Shown here: piece by piece, positions 1-8,310 of the stretch
Layout: every line of letters starts with the position of its first letter
Numbering within the stretch: position 1 is the stretch's first letter
NCBI GenBank assembly: GCA_963712955.1
Contig: CAVQKF010000014.1
Coordinates: 62,001 to 126,000 of the forward strand
Direction of reading: 5' to 3'
Length of the DNA stretch: 64,000 nt
Source of the DNA: DATFVJ01 sp963712955
Lineage (GTDB): Bacteria; Actinomycetota; Actinomycetes; Streptosporangiales; Streptosporangiaceae
The notes under the pieces: generated by a model
What the model saw: the letters and a program-made list of their open reading frames with translations, nothing else
What the model was told of the DNA's origin: nothing
The model's database searches: none
Made by a program: the position numbers and the translations under genes

Positions 1-2
1 CC

Positions 3-2240
3 GCGGCAGCCGTCGAAGCCGAAAGCGCCGGTCCCGATCGATTCCTCCTGCGATCCGCGCGCGCGGGCGTGCGTCCGCTGGCGCTCCGTTTCGATGCACC
101 CTTGGTGGGCCGCGACGAGGAGATGCATCGGCTCGAAGCCGCGTGCGCGCGGGCCGCTCGCGAGCGGGTGACGGTGCTCGTGACCGTGATCGGCGAGGCA
201 GGACTTGGGAAGACACGGCTTGTCCACGAGATTGCCGGGCGTATCGGCCGTGACGTGAACGTTCTCACCGGCCGATGCCTTCCCTATGGGGAGGGGATCA
301 CGTTCTGGCCGCTGCGTGAAGTGGTTCGCCAAGCGTGCGCCGGCCACGACTCCGCGGACAGGATCAAGGCCCTTCTCCATGGCGAGGCGGATGCGGCGTG
401 CGTCGCCGAACGGCTGAGCCGCGCTCTCGGCCCGGGAAACCAGGGCAGGTCGGACGCCGCGGAGATTTTCTGGGCGGCACGTCGGTTTCTTGAAACGCTT
501 GCGCGGTCCCGGCCGTTGCTTGTCGTCTTCGAGGACCTGCACTGGGCCGAACCGACCTTCCTCGACCTCGTGGAATCCCTCGCCGCTGCGCCGGGGCGAT
601 CGCCGCTTGTGCTGGTCTGCATCGCCCGCCCGGAACTGCTGGAACAGCGCCCTGCCTGGGCGGCCGGGGCAGCAAGGGCAGTTTCCATCGATCTCACGCC
701 ACTCGCGGAAGGCCCAGCCGCCGCTCTCCTGGACGCACTGGCGGAAAATCAATTCATCCCACCGGCCACCCGGGCACGGCTTCTTGAGACCGCCGCGGGC
801 AATCCGCTCTACCTTGAGCAACTGGCGGTCTCGCTCAGCGAGCAGACCGGGAGCGAGATCCGGCCGGTGCTGCCACCGACGATCCAGGCTCTGCTTGCGG
901 CGCGCCTGCAGCGTCTCGGGCCGGGAGCAAGCAGCGTCCTCGCCCGAGCGGCCATCGTCGGTCACGACTTCGGGGTGCAGGCAGTGCGGGAACTTCTCCC
1001 GCCCGAGGCGCGCGGCCCGCTCAGCCGCAACCTCCAGACCCTGGTCGCGAAGGGGCTTGTGCGACACGGGCCGCCCGCTAGGACGAGCCCCGGGGAGGAA
1101 TTCAGCTTCCACCACATCCTCATCCAGCAGGCGGCTTACCGGGCGATCCCCAAGTCGTTTCGCGCCGAGCTACATCACCGCTACGCCGACTGGCTCGAGT
1201 ACGTTTTCTGGGAACCGGCCACCCAGCGCGCGGAGATTCTCGGCTATCACCTCGAACAGTCTGTCCGCTATCGCAACGAATTGCGGCCCGCCGACGCCCA
1301 GTCGAGTCGGCTGTCGCGCCGGGCGGCCGCTCACCTTGAGACGGCCGGTCGCGCGGCGCAGGACGGCGGCGACGCGCTCGCGGCGGTGAATCTACTGGAC
1401 CGCGCGGCTGCGCTGCTACCGCGCGAGGACCCGGCTCTCGCGCGGCTTTACACAAGTCTTGGCACGGCATTAACGGAGGCCGGGCAGCTTGAGAGGGCAC
1501 GAGCCACGCTCGACGACGCTCAGCGCATCGCCGCCGCGGGCGGCGATGAGGGCCGCCGCGCCCACGCCCGGGTCGAGGCCCTCCTACTGGGTCTCAAGGT
1601 GGACCCGAACGGGGCAGCGATGGAGATCACTCGCGCGCTTCCCGGCTTGCGCCGCGAGTTTGGCCGCTGCCGGGACGAACTGGGACTGTGCCGGACCCTG
1701 CAGCTACAGGCCGCCCTGCACTGGAACCACTCGAGATCCGCCGCCGCGGAAGACGCCTGGCGGCGCGCCGCCGAATACGCACGGCGGGTGAACGACCGGA
1801 GGCAACTGACCGAGATACTCGGCTGGCTCGCCTCGGCGGCGCTCTGGGGTCCAACGCCGGCACCGGAAGGGATACGGCGATGTGAGGACTACCTCGATGA
1901 GATCGGGAACCACCCCAGCGGACAGGCCGTGATCCTCCGCCACCTGGCGGGCCTGCAGGCGATGCAGGATAACGTCGCGGCGGCACACGCAACGCTCAAC
2001 CGCGCGAAAAGCCTCTTGGACGCCCTGGGCCCGACGATGACCGCGGCGATCACCCAGCCCGCCGCCCTCATCGCCATGCTCGCAGGCGATCCCGCGACCG
2101 CCGAGACGCACCTTCGCCTCGAATACGAGTCCCTCGACCGGATGGGCGAGAGGCGACTTAATACCCACCACGGCGGTCGCTACTGGCCCGAGCCATCGCG
2201 GCGCAGGGTCAGAGCCGGTACGACGAAGCCACCCGCTTGA
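3..2240 (+). CDS. Cyclase-type AAA ATPase / TPR regulator, 5' partial, frameshifted near its 3' end
   Basis: The frame is open from the first bases of the window, so the gene starts upstream. A GTG at 69 is an internal codon, not a convincing start. The visible part begins with the linker typical of class III adenylate/guanylate cyclase fusions, followed by an AAA ATPase module: FDAPLVGRDEE, then Walker A GEAGLGKTR at about 195-225, and the family motif CLPYGEGITFWPLREV. From about 1300 the sequence is alpha-helical TPR repeats. The frame ends at 2240 in a non-family tail after GERRL, while family-like TPR sequence (LLARAIAAQGQSRYDEATRL) continues in another frame from about 2180. Such proteins are presumed signalling regulators. 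The cyclase domain, if present, lies outside the window. Confidence 0.8.
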   Translation, partial: AAAVEAESAGPDRFLLRSARAGVRPLALRFDAPLVGRDEEMHRLEAACARAARERVTVLVTVIGEAGLGKTRLVHEIAGRIGRDVNVLTGRCLPYGEGITFWPLREVVRQACAGHDSADRIKALLHGEADAACVAERLSRALGPGNQGRSDAAEIFWAARRFLETLARSRPLLVVFEDLHWAEPTFLDLVESLAAAPGRSPLVLVCIARPELLEQRPAWAAGAARAVSIDLTPLAEGPAAALLDALAENQFIPPATRARLLETAAGNPLYLEQLAVSLSEQTGSEIRPVLPPTIQALLAARLQRLGPGASSVLARAAIVGHDFGVQAVRELLPPEARGPLSRNLQTLVAKGLVRHGPPARTSPGEEFSFHHILIQQAAYRAIPKSFRAELHHRYADWLEYVFWEPATQRAEILGYHLEQSVRYRNELRPADAQSSRLSRRAAAHLETAGRAAQDGGDALAAVNLLDRAAALLPREDPALARLYTSLGTALTEAGQLERARATLDDAQRIAAAGGDEGRRAHARVEALLLGLKVDPNGAAMEITRALPGLRREFGRCRDELGLCRTLQLQAALHWNHSRSAAAEDAWRRAAEYARRVNDRRQLTEILGWLASAALWGPTPAPEGIRRCEDYLDEIGNHPSGQAVILRHLAGLQAMQDNVAAAHATLNRAKSLLDALGPTMTAAITQPAALIAMLAGDPATAETHLRLEYESLDRMGERRLNTHHGGRYWPEPSRRRVRAGTTKPPA

Positions 2241-2569
2241 TCACGATAAGCCGGGAAGCCGTTGCCGGTGAGGACCTGTCCGCCCAGATCATCGGCCAGG
2301 GATTGTCGGCCAGGATCCTCGCCGACCGCGGCCACCACGCCGAAGCAGAGGAACTCGCACGCTCGGCGGTGGCGCTCGCCGCGCAGACGGACCTGCTGAG
2401 CGAGCGCGCCGACACCCTGCTCGATCTCGCTCACGTGCTCGCCGCGGCCGACCGTGTCCCCGAAGCACGCGCCGCAGCCACCCAGGCTCTTGATCTCTAC
2501 CAACGCAAAGGCAACCTCCCGGGAGTCCGGGAGTCGCTCAGATACCTTGCCCAGTATGCACCCGTTTGA
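2162..2569 (+). pseudogene. C-terminal TPR fragment of the preceding regulator, displaced by frameshift
   Basis: This frame opens just after a stop at 2159-2161. From about 2180 it encodes LLARAIAAQGQSRYDEATRL and then more TPR helices (ARILADRGHHAEAEEL, DLAHVLAAADRVPEAR), ending with TAG-free sequence at a TGA at 2567-2569. It reads as the natural C-terminus of the upstream protein. A TTG at 2237 could be called as a start, but it lies inside a helix that clearly begins earlier and has no ribosome site. I infer a net -1 type frame change between about 2160 and 2180. Either a sequencing indel or a real mutation would explain it. Confidence 0.7.
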
Positions 2570-2581
2570 AAGGATCCATCC

Positions 2582-2941
2582 ATGCCAGCGGTCCACTCGC
2601 AGGTCCTTGAGATCGAACTCAGGGACGACGAGAGTATCAGCCTCACCATTGGGGTCTACGGGTTCGAGGCTGGCACACGTGTCGAGTTGTCCGGCACTGC
2701 AACCCAGACCGGTGGGGCCATGGCTACCTTCTATGACATCCAGGACCTGCCCCCCGCCGGTCCCGACGGCGGCTCCTTCCTGACGGTGATCGCCGTCCCG
2801 ACGACGGAGTTCGTGGCAGGGGAGGTGATCACGGTCGTCGGGCGGGCCGCGAAGATCTGGGCGACCGTGTTGGACGAAGACCCGGATGACCAACGCCCGG
2901 GGATCAAGGCGGTGTGGAAGAAAGCTGACCCGGAGGCCTAG
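2582..2941 (+). CDS. Hypothetical protein, small beta-rich, downstream of the AAA/TPR gene
   Basis: A 119-residue protein starting at ATG 2582, 12 bp after the end of the TPR frame, with GAAAGG-type ribosome site just upstream. It is therefore probably co-transcribed with the regulator. The sequence alternates hydrophobic and polar residues (LEIELRDDESISLTIGVYGF, FLTVIAVPTTEFVAG, VITVVGRAAKIWATV), suggesting an all-beta fold. There are no signal peptide, membrane segment or cysteines. The acidic stretch DEDPDDQRPG is near the C-terminus. I do not recognise the family. The tight spacing suggests a functional partner of the upstream protein, which is an inference only. Confidence 0.7.
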   Translation: MPAVHSQVLEIELRDDESISLTIGVYGFEAGTRVELSGTATQTGGAMATFYDIQDLPPAGPDGGSFLTVIAVPTTEFVAGEVITVVGRAAKIWATVLDEDPDDQRPGIKAVWKKADPEA

Positions 2942-3228
2942 TCGCATCCCTGAGTGGGAAATTACCGCCATGCGGTCGTGCGCTCGCGCAAGCCCAATAG
3001 CTGGCGGACTGAGGTGGGCGGCTTGAGCTTGTGATGCCATAGCCCCGCGTGTGTCCTCGCCCGAGGATCGATTGTGCACGTCAGCTACCTGTGGCGATAA
3101 ATCGCGGCGCCTGACCCGCAATCTTTAAATGGCTATCAGGCCCGTTCGGTGAACTCGAATGAGATTCTCAGCCATTGCTCACCTGGCCGACGGGTAACCC
3201 TTCAGTGAGACATGCACACTGTCGTATC

Positions 3229-4158
3229 ATGGGGAAACCTGCTGCCCGCCACGTTACCGTCGGCATGGCGTACGTCCTGGCCATGCTCGCCCTGGCGGCA
3301 TGTGGTAACGCCTCCGCCCACGTTCGCGCGCTGCCGCGGAGGAGCCAGCACTCCCAGGCGTCGTCGGCCGTCAGCCCGACGCCGGCCCCTTCCTGCCCGG
3401 TGATGGTCGCCGCCGGGTTCTCGTGCGTCATGCAGCGCCGGATGGCCGACGCCGAGAAGTATCTGGCGAACGCACCCGGCGAGGTAGGAATCGTCCTGCG
3501 CGACCGGTCCGACGGCGCCGTATGGCGGAACGCCGACGCGGCGACGGAGTTCCCTACGGCATCGACGATCAAGCTCGCGATGGTGGTCGACCTGCTGGTT
3601 CGCAACCAGTCGGGCCAGATCCAGCTCAGCGGCCCGGACTGGGACCTGATGTACGACATGCTGAACTACAGTGACGATGGCGCCGCGGACACCCTCTGGA
3701 GCGAGTACGAGGACGATTCGTTCCTCGGCCGCATCAATGGCTACGGCATGCCCAACGCGGAGTTTTCCGAGGATCCGCCCTACTGGGGCTATATATACTG
3801 CACGCCGGACGACCTCGACGGGCTGATCAATTACGTGCTCGGCAACATGGCCGCTGGTATGCGCCGCTACATCGTGAGTAACCTCCGGCGGGTCGCTCCC
3901 GACCAGCAGTTTGGCGTGTGGGGAGCCGGGCCGTCCAAGCAGCCGGGGAACAAGGATGGCTGGGAGGACGACGACGGAATCTGGATCGTCGACTCTGTGG
4001 GATTCGCGGGGCCCGACGAGCGCTACACCCTGGCGATGATGGACGACCTCCAGGGCAACGGCACTTTCAGCGATGGTGCAGACACGCTCACGCAGGTCGC
4101 GTCCCTGCTGTTCCACGCTCATCTCACTGCGGAGCCCACGGTCCAGGCCACGCCGTGA
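3229..4158 (+). CDS. Penicillin-recognising serine hydrolase-like lipoprotein
   Basis: Starting at ATG 3229 the protein has 309 residues and begins with a lipoprotein signal: basic n-region (MGKPAARH), hydrophobic core and lipobox LAAC with Cys at about residue 25. An upstream TTG at 3175 would bury the signal and is unlikely. A class A beta-lactamase-like fold is suggested by S-T-I-K (about residues 112-115) in the context FPTASTIKLAMVVDLL, an NYSDDGAA stretch where the SxN motif is expected, and a KDG near residue 240 in place of KTG. The SxN and KTG motifs are non-canonical, so beta-lactam hydrolysis is doubtful. The last codons lie in the first copy of a 41-bp tandem repeat. Confidence 0.72.
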   Translation: MGKPAARHVTVGMAYVLAMLALAACGNASAHVRALPRRSQHSQASSAVSPTPAPSCPVMVAAGFSCVMQRRMADAEKYLANAPGEVGIVLRDRSDGAVWRNADAATEFPTASTIKLAMVVDLLVRNQSGQIQLSGPDWDLMYDMLNYSDDGAADTLWSEYEDDSFLGRINGYGMPNAEFSEDPPYWGYIYCTPDDLDGLINYVLGNMAAGMRRYIVSNLRRVAPDQQFGVWGAGPSKQPGNKDGWEDDDGIWIVDSVGFAGPDERYTLAMMDDLQGNGTFSDGADTLTQVASLLFHAHLTAEPTVQATP

Positions 4159-4285
4159 CCCGTCTCACTGCGGAGCCCACGGTCCAGGCCACGCCGTGAC
4201 CCGTCTCACTGCGGAGCCCACGGTCCAGGCCACGCCGTGACCCCTCTCACTGCCGAGCCCACGGTCCAGGCCACGCCGTGACCCG
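4122..4285 (+). repeat. 41-bp tandem repeat, four copies, overlapping a stop codon
   Basis: Four nearly identical units begin at 4122, 4163, 4204 and 4245 (TCTCACTGCGGAGCCCACGG...). The first copy encodes the C-terminus (LTAEPTVQATP) and stop codon of the upstream lipoprotein gene. The other three lie outside it. Copies differ only by isolated substitutions. Each unit contains CACGG...CCGTG, able to form a 5-6 bp stem, so the array gives up to four potential hairpins after the stop. The 41-bp period is not a multiple of three, and each copy reads in a different frame. Confidence 0.92.
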
Positions 4286-4465
4286 CCAGCCGGCCCCGAT
4301 GGGGGAATTACGCAGAGTGCCGGAAGCGCGGCGAAGTATCATCTACTCTGCGGCGCATGCGAATTCCGCCCGCGGAGAGGTTATACCTCACCACAGGCGT
4401 CAGCCTCGCCGCGGTCGCGCTGGCAACATGGTCGGGAATGGAGGCCCGGCGCTGCGCGGTCGGCA

Positions 4466-5149
4466 ATGACATGGTGGACACTCAGCGCCGTAGTCGCGAG
4501 CGTCACCGCCGCGGGAATCCCGGCCTACGAGCAGATTCGCAAGGAGCGGCTGCGGGCGGTGGCGGAGCGGGCCGCGATCGGGGCCGCGGTGGCGATGCGC
4601 GTCACGATGAACGACGCCCTCGATCCGATCGTGCGCCAGCTTGGCCGCATCGCGACCGCGAGCCGACATGACCGTGAAGGGCTGCAGGGCGCCATCATCC
4701 CGATGATCCTCGACTCGGCCGCGCATCTCATCGACGCGGAAAGAGTGCGGGCGAACTGGTTCAGGTTCATCGAGAGCAAGCCACCTCTGCTGGTCCCCGA
4801 GCAGTACGCCGGGCGTGCCGACGAGCCGACAACGACATTCAAGGAGGGCACACCCGAAGGAGACTCCGCCTTCGCCATGATCCGGCACAATCGGCACCTG
4901 ACCTGCACCGACGTCGATACCGAACCGCCGCCGGGGTGGCGCGGGTCCGCACATCATGGCTACAAGGCCTTCATCGCGGTGCCCGTGGTCGCCGGGAATG
5001 CCGCCTTCGGCATGCTAACGGTTGATACCGTGGACGCGGCGGGGGTCACAGAAGCGGAGGTGCCGCTAATGCGGCTGCTTGCCGGTCTGCTGGCCGACGC
5101 GCTCGCTCATGGGCCGTCGGATAATGGCTTACGGCGGCACCTGAAGTGA
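4466..5149 (+). CDS. GAF-like domain protein with N-terminal membrane segment
   Basis: A 227-residue protein. An N-terminal hydrophobic helix (LSAVVASVTAAGIPAY) is followed by a basic stretch, an amphipathic helix, and a C-terminal GAF-like sensor region ending FIAVPVVAGNAAFGMLTVDTVDA and VPLMRLLAGLLADAL. Similar actinobacterial proteins usually have two N-terminal membrane helices. Here a plausible first helix (RLYLTTGVSLAAVALATWSG) is encoded from ATG 4357 in another frame, which runs out at about 4460. Either translation starts at 4466 (no good ribosome site) or there is a frameshift at about 4440-4466. Ligand and partner are unknown. Confidence 0.6.
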   Translation: MTWWTLSAVVASVTAAGIPAYEQIRKERLRAVAERAAIGAAVAMRVTMNDALDPIVRQLGRIATASRHDREGLQGAIIPMILDSAAHLIDAERVRANWFRFIESKPPLLVPEQYAGRADEPTTTFKEGTPEGDSAFAMIRHNRHLTCTDVDTEPPPGWRGSAHHGYKAFIAVPVVAGNAAFGMLTVDTVDAAGVTEAEVPLMRLLAGLLADALAHGPSDNGLRRHLK

Positions 5150-5212
5150 CCAACGGCCGTTGACCGTTAGCAGGTGCCAGCCGACACTGTTGGCGTGAGG
5201 AAGGGAACGCAG

Positions 5213-5374
5213 ATGCCGGCGCAGATCACCGTTGAGGACAACGACGATCGGCCGGAGCGCATGCTCCGTGACCCTGACCGCTACTTCGCCGAGGCCCGAC
5301 TGCGCGCCGAGCAGGAGATCATGCGCCAGGCAGGCGGCAGGCCGGCTGGATCACACCGCCGTAAGCGCCACTAG
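5213..5374 (+). CDS. Small hypothetical protein (53 aa)
   Basis: Start ATG 5213 is chosen because AGGAAGGGA precedes it with ideal spacing. The TTG/GTG codons further upstream have no such site. The product is short, charged and helical (PERMLRDPDRYFAEARLRAEQEIMRQ) and ends in a basic tail (HRRKRH). It follows the GAF-like protein gene after 63 bp on the same strand and may be translated from the same mRNA. There are no membrane segment or cysteines. The family is not recognised with certainty. Confidence 0.62.
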   Translation: MPAQITVEDNDDRPERMLRDPDRYFAEARLRAEQEIMRQAGGRPAGSHRRKRH

Positions 5375-5404
5375 GCTCCACTAGCCGGTCAACGATCTAG
5401 ACTC

Positions 5405-5500
5405 AGTGCGCACCACATCCGATGCGCACCACGCCCCTGTGCGCACAACACCCGGTGCGCACCACCGGACCCGGCACACACCGGACCCGGCACACAACGG
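5405..5500 (+). repeat. Short direct repeats upstream of a hydrolase gene
   Basis: TGCGCACCAC-like decamers recur at about 5408, 5422, 5440 and 5454 with 14-18 bp spacing. They are followed by two copies of CCGGACCCGGCACACA. They lie 60-150 bp before the probable GTG start of the next gene, in its likely promoter or leader region. They may be a slipped tandem duplication or clustered protein sites. Confidence 0.5.
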
Positions 5501-5555
5501 ACCCAGCACCCGGCGCCCGGTGCCATCGGGCCGGACGGACAGGAGGGGTGCCGCC

Positions 5556-6650
5556 GTGAACCATCGCCGGGGACGCCCAGGCAAGGTGCTTTATGCCGCT
5601 GCCAGCTTGGGCGTGGCCGTGGGCCTGTTTGCCGTGCCAGCCCTGTCCGGCACGACCGCGGGGTCCCACAGCCCCGCACACAACGGCGCGGCACACACCA
5701 GCGCCGCATACAACAGCGCCGCATTCGCCAGCAAGGCGTACGCAGGCAGTACCGGTTCGAGCACGGGATACACCGTCGCCAGATACTCCGGCGCGGCGGA
5801 CACCCCGATGGCCTCGGCCGCAAGCATCTGCACCTCGTCCTCGCACCGGGCGCTGGCGTCGCGCCTGTCGCGCGACATCCTTGCCGCGCTCAGGAGCCGC
5901 TCTTCGACCGTGGCGCTTACCGTGAACGACCGCGAGAAGGGTGTCGTCTGCGCGCTCAGGCAGGGCAGGCACTTCGACTCGGCAAGCGTCGTGAAGGTGA
6001 CGATCCTCGGCGCGCTGCTGCGCCGGGCGATGGAGCAGCACAGGTCACTGACCTCCACGGAGGTCAGCCTGACGACCGCCATGATCACGCGGTCGGATAA
6101 CAACGCCGCCTCGGCGCTGTGGGCCAGGCTCGGCCGGGGCAACCTGCAGCACTTCCTCAATCTGGCCAAGATGACCGAGACGGTCCTCGGGCCCGACGGC
6201 TACTGGGGCCTGACGCAGATCACCGCGCATGACGAGATGACCTTGCTGAGGCTGCTGACGAGCAGTAACGCGGTCCTCAACGCGGCCTCACGCGCCTACG
6301 CCCGCAACCTGATGGCCCGCGTCATAGCATCGCAGCGGTGGGGAGTTCCCGCGGGCACACCCGCCGGTGTCACGGTCCACGTGAAGAACGGCTGGCTGCC
6401 ACGCCCGACGCACGGCTGGCGTATTCACAGCATCGGCAGTTTCTCTGGTCACGGCCGCTACTACATGATTGCCGTGCTGACGCAGGACAACCCCACGATG
6501 GCATACGGGGTGCGCACCATCGAGAACGTCGCCGAGGTGATCCACCGTGATCTCAACGCGGGTCTGGCCGCGGCCATCTCCCCCACCAGGCTCTCCCCAT
6601 CCTCGCAGACACCAGACGAGCGCATTCCGGCCCTGCCTCAGGTGCCGTAA
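5556..6650 (+). CDS. Secreted penicillin-recognising serine hydrolase (class A beta-lactamase-like)
   Basis: GTG 5556 is chosen because AGGAGGGG lies 7 bp upstream and because it gives a normal signal peptide: basic NHRRGRPGK followed by VLYAAASLGVAVGLFAVPAL. The mature part (364 aa in total) has all three active-site motifs of the serine beta-lactamase/PBP fold: S-V-V-K at about 144-147, S-D-N at about 180-182 and K-N-G at about 277-279. A low-complexity Ala/Ser/His/Tyr stretch follows the signal peptide. It is likely extracellular, acting on peptidoglycan peptides or beta-lactams. Sequence alone does not say which. Confidence 0.8.
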   Translation: MNHRRGRPGKVLYAAASLGVAVGLFAVPALSGTTAGSHSPAHNGAAHTSAAYNSAAFASKAYAGSTGSSTGYTVARYSGAADTPMASAASICTSSSHRALASRLSRDILAALRSRSSTVALTVNDREKGVVCALRQGRHFDSASVVKVTILGALLRRAMEQHRSLTSTEVSLTTAMITRSDNNAASALWARLGRGNLQHFLNLAKMTETVLGPDGYWGLTQITAHDEMTLLRLLTSSNAVLNAASRAYARNLMARVIASQRWGVPAGTPAGVTVHVKNGWLPRPTHGWRIHSIGSFSGHGRYYMIAVLTQDNPTMAYGVRTIENVAEVIHRDLNAGLAAAISPTRLSPSSQTPDERIPALPQVP

Positions 6651-6676
6651 CGCCACCCCGCGTAACCGTACCCGGT

Positions 6677-8173
6677 TCAGGATGCGCAGCCCAGCCGGCA
6701 CGTTCGCACCCCTCGCCGGGCCGTGTGGCGGGGCCGAGGGCGGGGGTGGTGGTGGCGGGGGTGGCGGGGGCGGTGGCGGCGAGGGCGGGGGTGGCGGGGG
6801 CGGTGGTGGTGGCGGGGGCGGTGCGGGCGGTGGCGAGGGTGGTGGCGGCGGGGGTTGTGGTGGCGGCGGGGGCGGGCTCCAGATCGTGAATCAGAACGCG
6901 CCGCGATCTGGGCACTGAGCGCCGTGAGGTGGTTCTCCAGGCCGATGCCGTAGGGAGTCGCCGTTCCGTCGTAGGACGTGATAAGGGCTGGCCCATGTAG
7001 CCCGCCGTTGTGATCACCACAGGGGTTGTCCGGGGATTCGGCCCGCCAGGCCCAGCCGAGGTAGGAACCGCCGTGGCTGTCCAGCCACGGCATGAGCTTG
7101 CCTATGAAGGAGGTCCCGCAATCGTCTTCGCCGATCTCGCCCGCAACAACGGGGACCACCCTGGCTACTGGCGCGATCTGCCGGCCCCAGCAGGTCTGCT
7201 GATTGCAGCGGTCGAAGTTGTAGGCATGCCACGAGGCGGCGAGGTTTCCGTCCGGATCGACCGGCCGGTGAGTAAGCCACCCGGAGTCATCGTTGGCGAA
7301 GTCGATCCCCCCGACAATGACGACGTTGCTCGCCCCACTGCTGCGGACCGCGTCAACGAGCGTCTGCATGCCCGCCACTGGATAGCCAAACCCGGTGCAG
7401 TCACCTCCGCCGTGCAGCCAGCAGTCCCAGACGGCCGGGTTCTTGGGCATCACCCGGTCCGGAAAGGGCTCGCCGAACAAGTCGAACACGACAGCGTGAT
7501 CTTTTTTGAACTTGCTCGCGACCGATGACCAGAACGTGGGAGCGTGACCCGCGTCCGGCACAGGCTTCATGCAGACCGCGCGCGTTCGCCATTTGCGCCC
7601 CGCGCAGGACCCGAGCGCGTAGAAACCGTCGCTCCACTGCAGATCCAGAATCACATAGAGCCCGTTCTCGTTGAGCCTGGCGACGTAGGCGGCAATGGCG
7701 TCGCGGTAGGCCTTGCCGCCGACCGCCGAACCGACGCCATTGATACCGAGCCAGCAGTCCTCGTTGAGCGGCACGCGCACCGCGGTGGCGCCCCAGTCCT
7801 GGATAGCGTCGATGGACGCGTCGTCGGAGGGGCCGTCGAAGATCTGGCCGGCCGTCTGGACGCACTTGTATTGCGTCCCTGGGCGGTCAACGCCAAGGAG
7901 ACGGACGGTCTCGCCATCCACATCGACCAGCCGCCCGCCAGATACAGACAGTCCTGGAGGTCCCGCCGTCCTCGCAGAGTCAGCGAGTTTGTCCCGATCG
8001 GCAAGCCTGCGAGCAGCGGGGACAGCAGCCGAAGCGCGCGCCTGCACGGCGGGCCAGGTGGTCAGGCTGACAGTCAGCGCCAATCCGAGTACCGCGATGC
8101 ATACGGCCGGACCGATTGCCGGTCCCATAAACTTGCGCCGGTTCGCCCGCTTTGTCCCCCGCACGTAAACCAC
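6677..8173 (-). CDS. Secreted glycoside hydrolase family 5 (cellulase-like) with His/Arg/Pro-rich tail
   Basis: A 498-residue protein with an N-terminal signal anchor (FMGPAIGPAVCIAVLGLALTV). The start may be GTG 8173 or a downstream GTG or ATG. The TIM-barrel core contains GH5-like landmarks: LLGVDRPGTQY, VRVPLNEDCWL, the acid/base region FDLFGEPFPD, SWHAYNFD and the probable nucleophile region VVAGEIGEDDC, then YLGWAWRAE. It probably cleaves beta-linked polysaccharides outside the cell. From about residue 415 the protein becomes a roughly 75-residue HRPRH-type tail with no recognisable domain. The same DNA read in the other two minus frames is Thr/Ala/Pro-rich or poly-Pro, either of which would look more like a normal glycosidase linker, so a frameshift near 6900 is possible. 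Confidence 0.82.
   Translation of the reverse strand: MVYVRGTKRANRRKFMGPAIGPAVCIAVLGLALTVSLTTWPAVQARASAAVPAARRLADRDKLADSARTAGPPGLSVSGGRLVDVDGETVRLLGVDRPGTQYKCVQTAGQIFDGPSDDASIDAIQDWGATAVRVPLNEDCWLGINGVGSAVGGKAYRDAIAAYVARLNENGLYVILDLQWSDGFYALGSCAGRKWRTRAVCMKPVPDAGHAPTFWSSVASKFKKDHAVVFDLFGEPFPDRVMPKNPAVWDCWLHGGGDCTGFGYPVAGMQTLVDAVRSSGASNVVIVGGIDFANDDSGWLTHRPVDPDGNLAASWHAYNFDRCNQQTCWGRQIAPVARVVPVVAGEIGEDDCGTSFIGKLMPWLDSHGGSYLGWAWRAESPDNPCGDHNGGLHGPALITSYDGTATPYGIGLENHLTALSAQIAARSDSRSGARPRRHHNPRRHHPRHRPHRPRHHHRPRHPRPRRHRPRHPRHHHPRPRPRHTARRGVRTCRLGCAS
6723..6890 (+). repeat. G-rich low-complexity tract (GGT/GGC/GGG)
   Basis: About 170 bp of nearly uninterrupted plus-strand GGN triplets (GGGGGTGGTGGTGGCGGGGG and similar) encode the C-terminal tail of the minus-strand GH5 gene. 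Runs of G spaced by single bases could form G-quadruplexes on the plus strand. The tract is prone to polymerase slippage and to sequencing error. Confidence 0.85.
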
Positions 8174-8310
8174 ACCACACCCGCGCCCCCCCGGCTAATC
8201 CCGTGTATGAGTATTCCTTGGCGCGGTCCAGGGCAAACAATGCCGCCCCAGCCGGTGCGCGTCCGAACCGGGGCATCCTCGCCGAAGTGCCCGCGTCCGG
8301 GACTAGCATC

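Noticed and set aside
4122..4285. Four regularly spaced repeats, considered as a CRISPR array
   Set aside because: Units are directly contiguous with no unique spacers, overlap a coding sequence, and have no cas genes nearby.
6547..6918. Gly-rich plus-strand open frame opposite the GH5 tail
   Set aside because: It is only the translation of the G-rich tract, with no ribosome site or family similarity.
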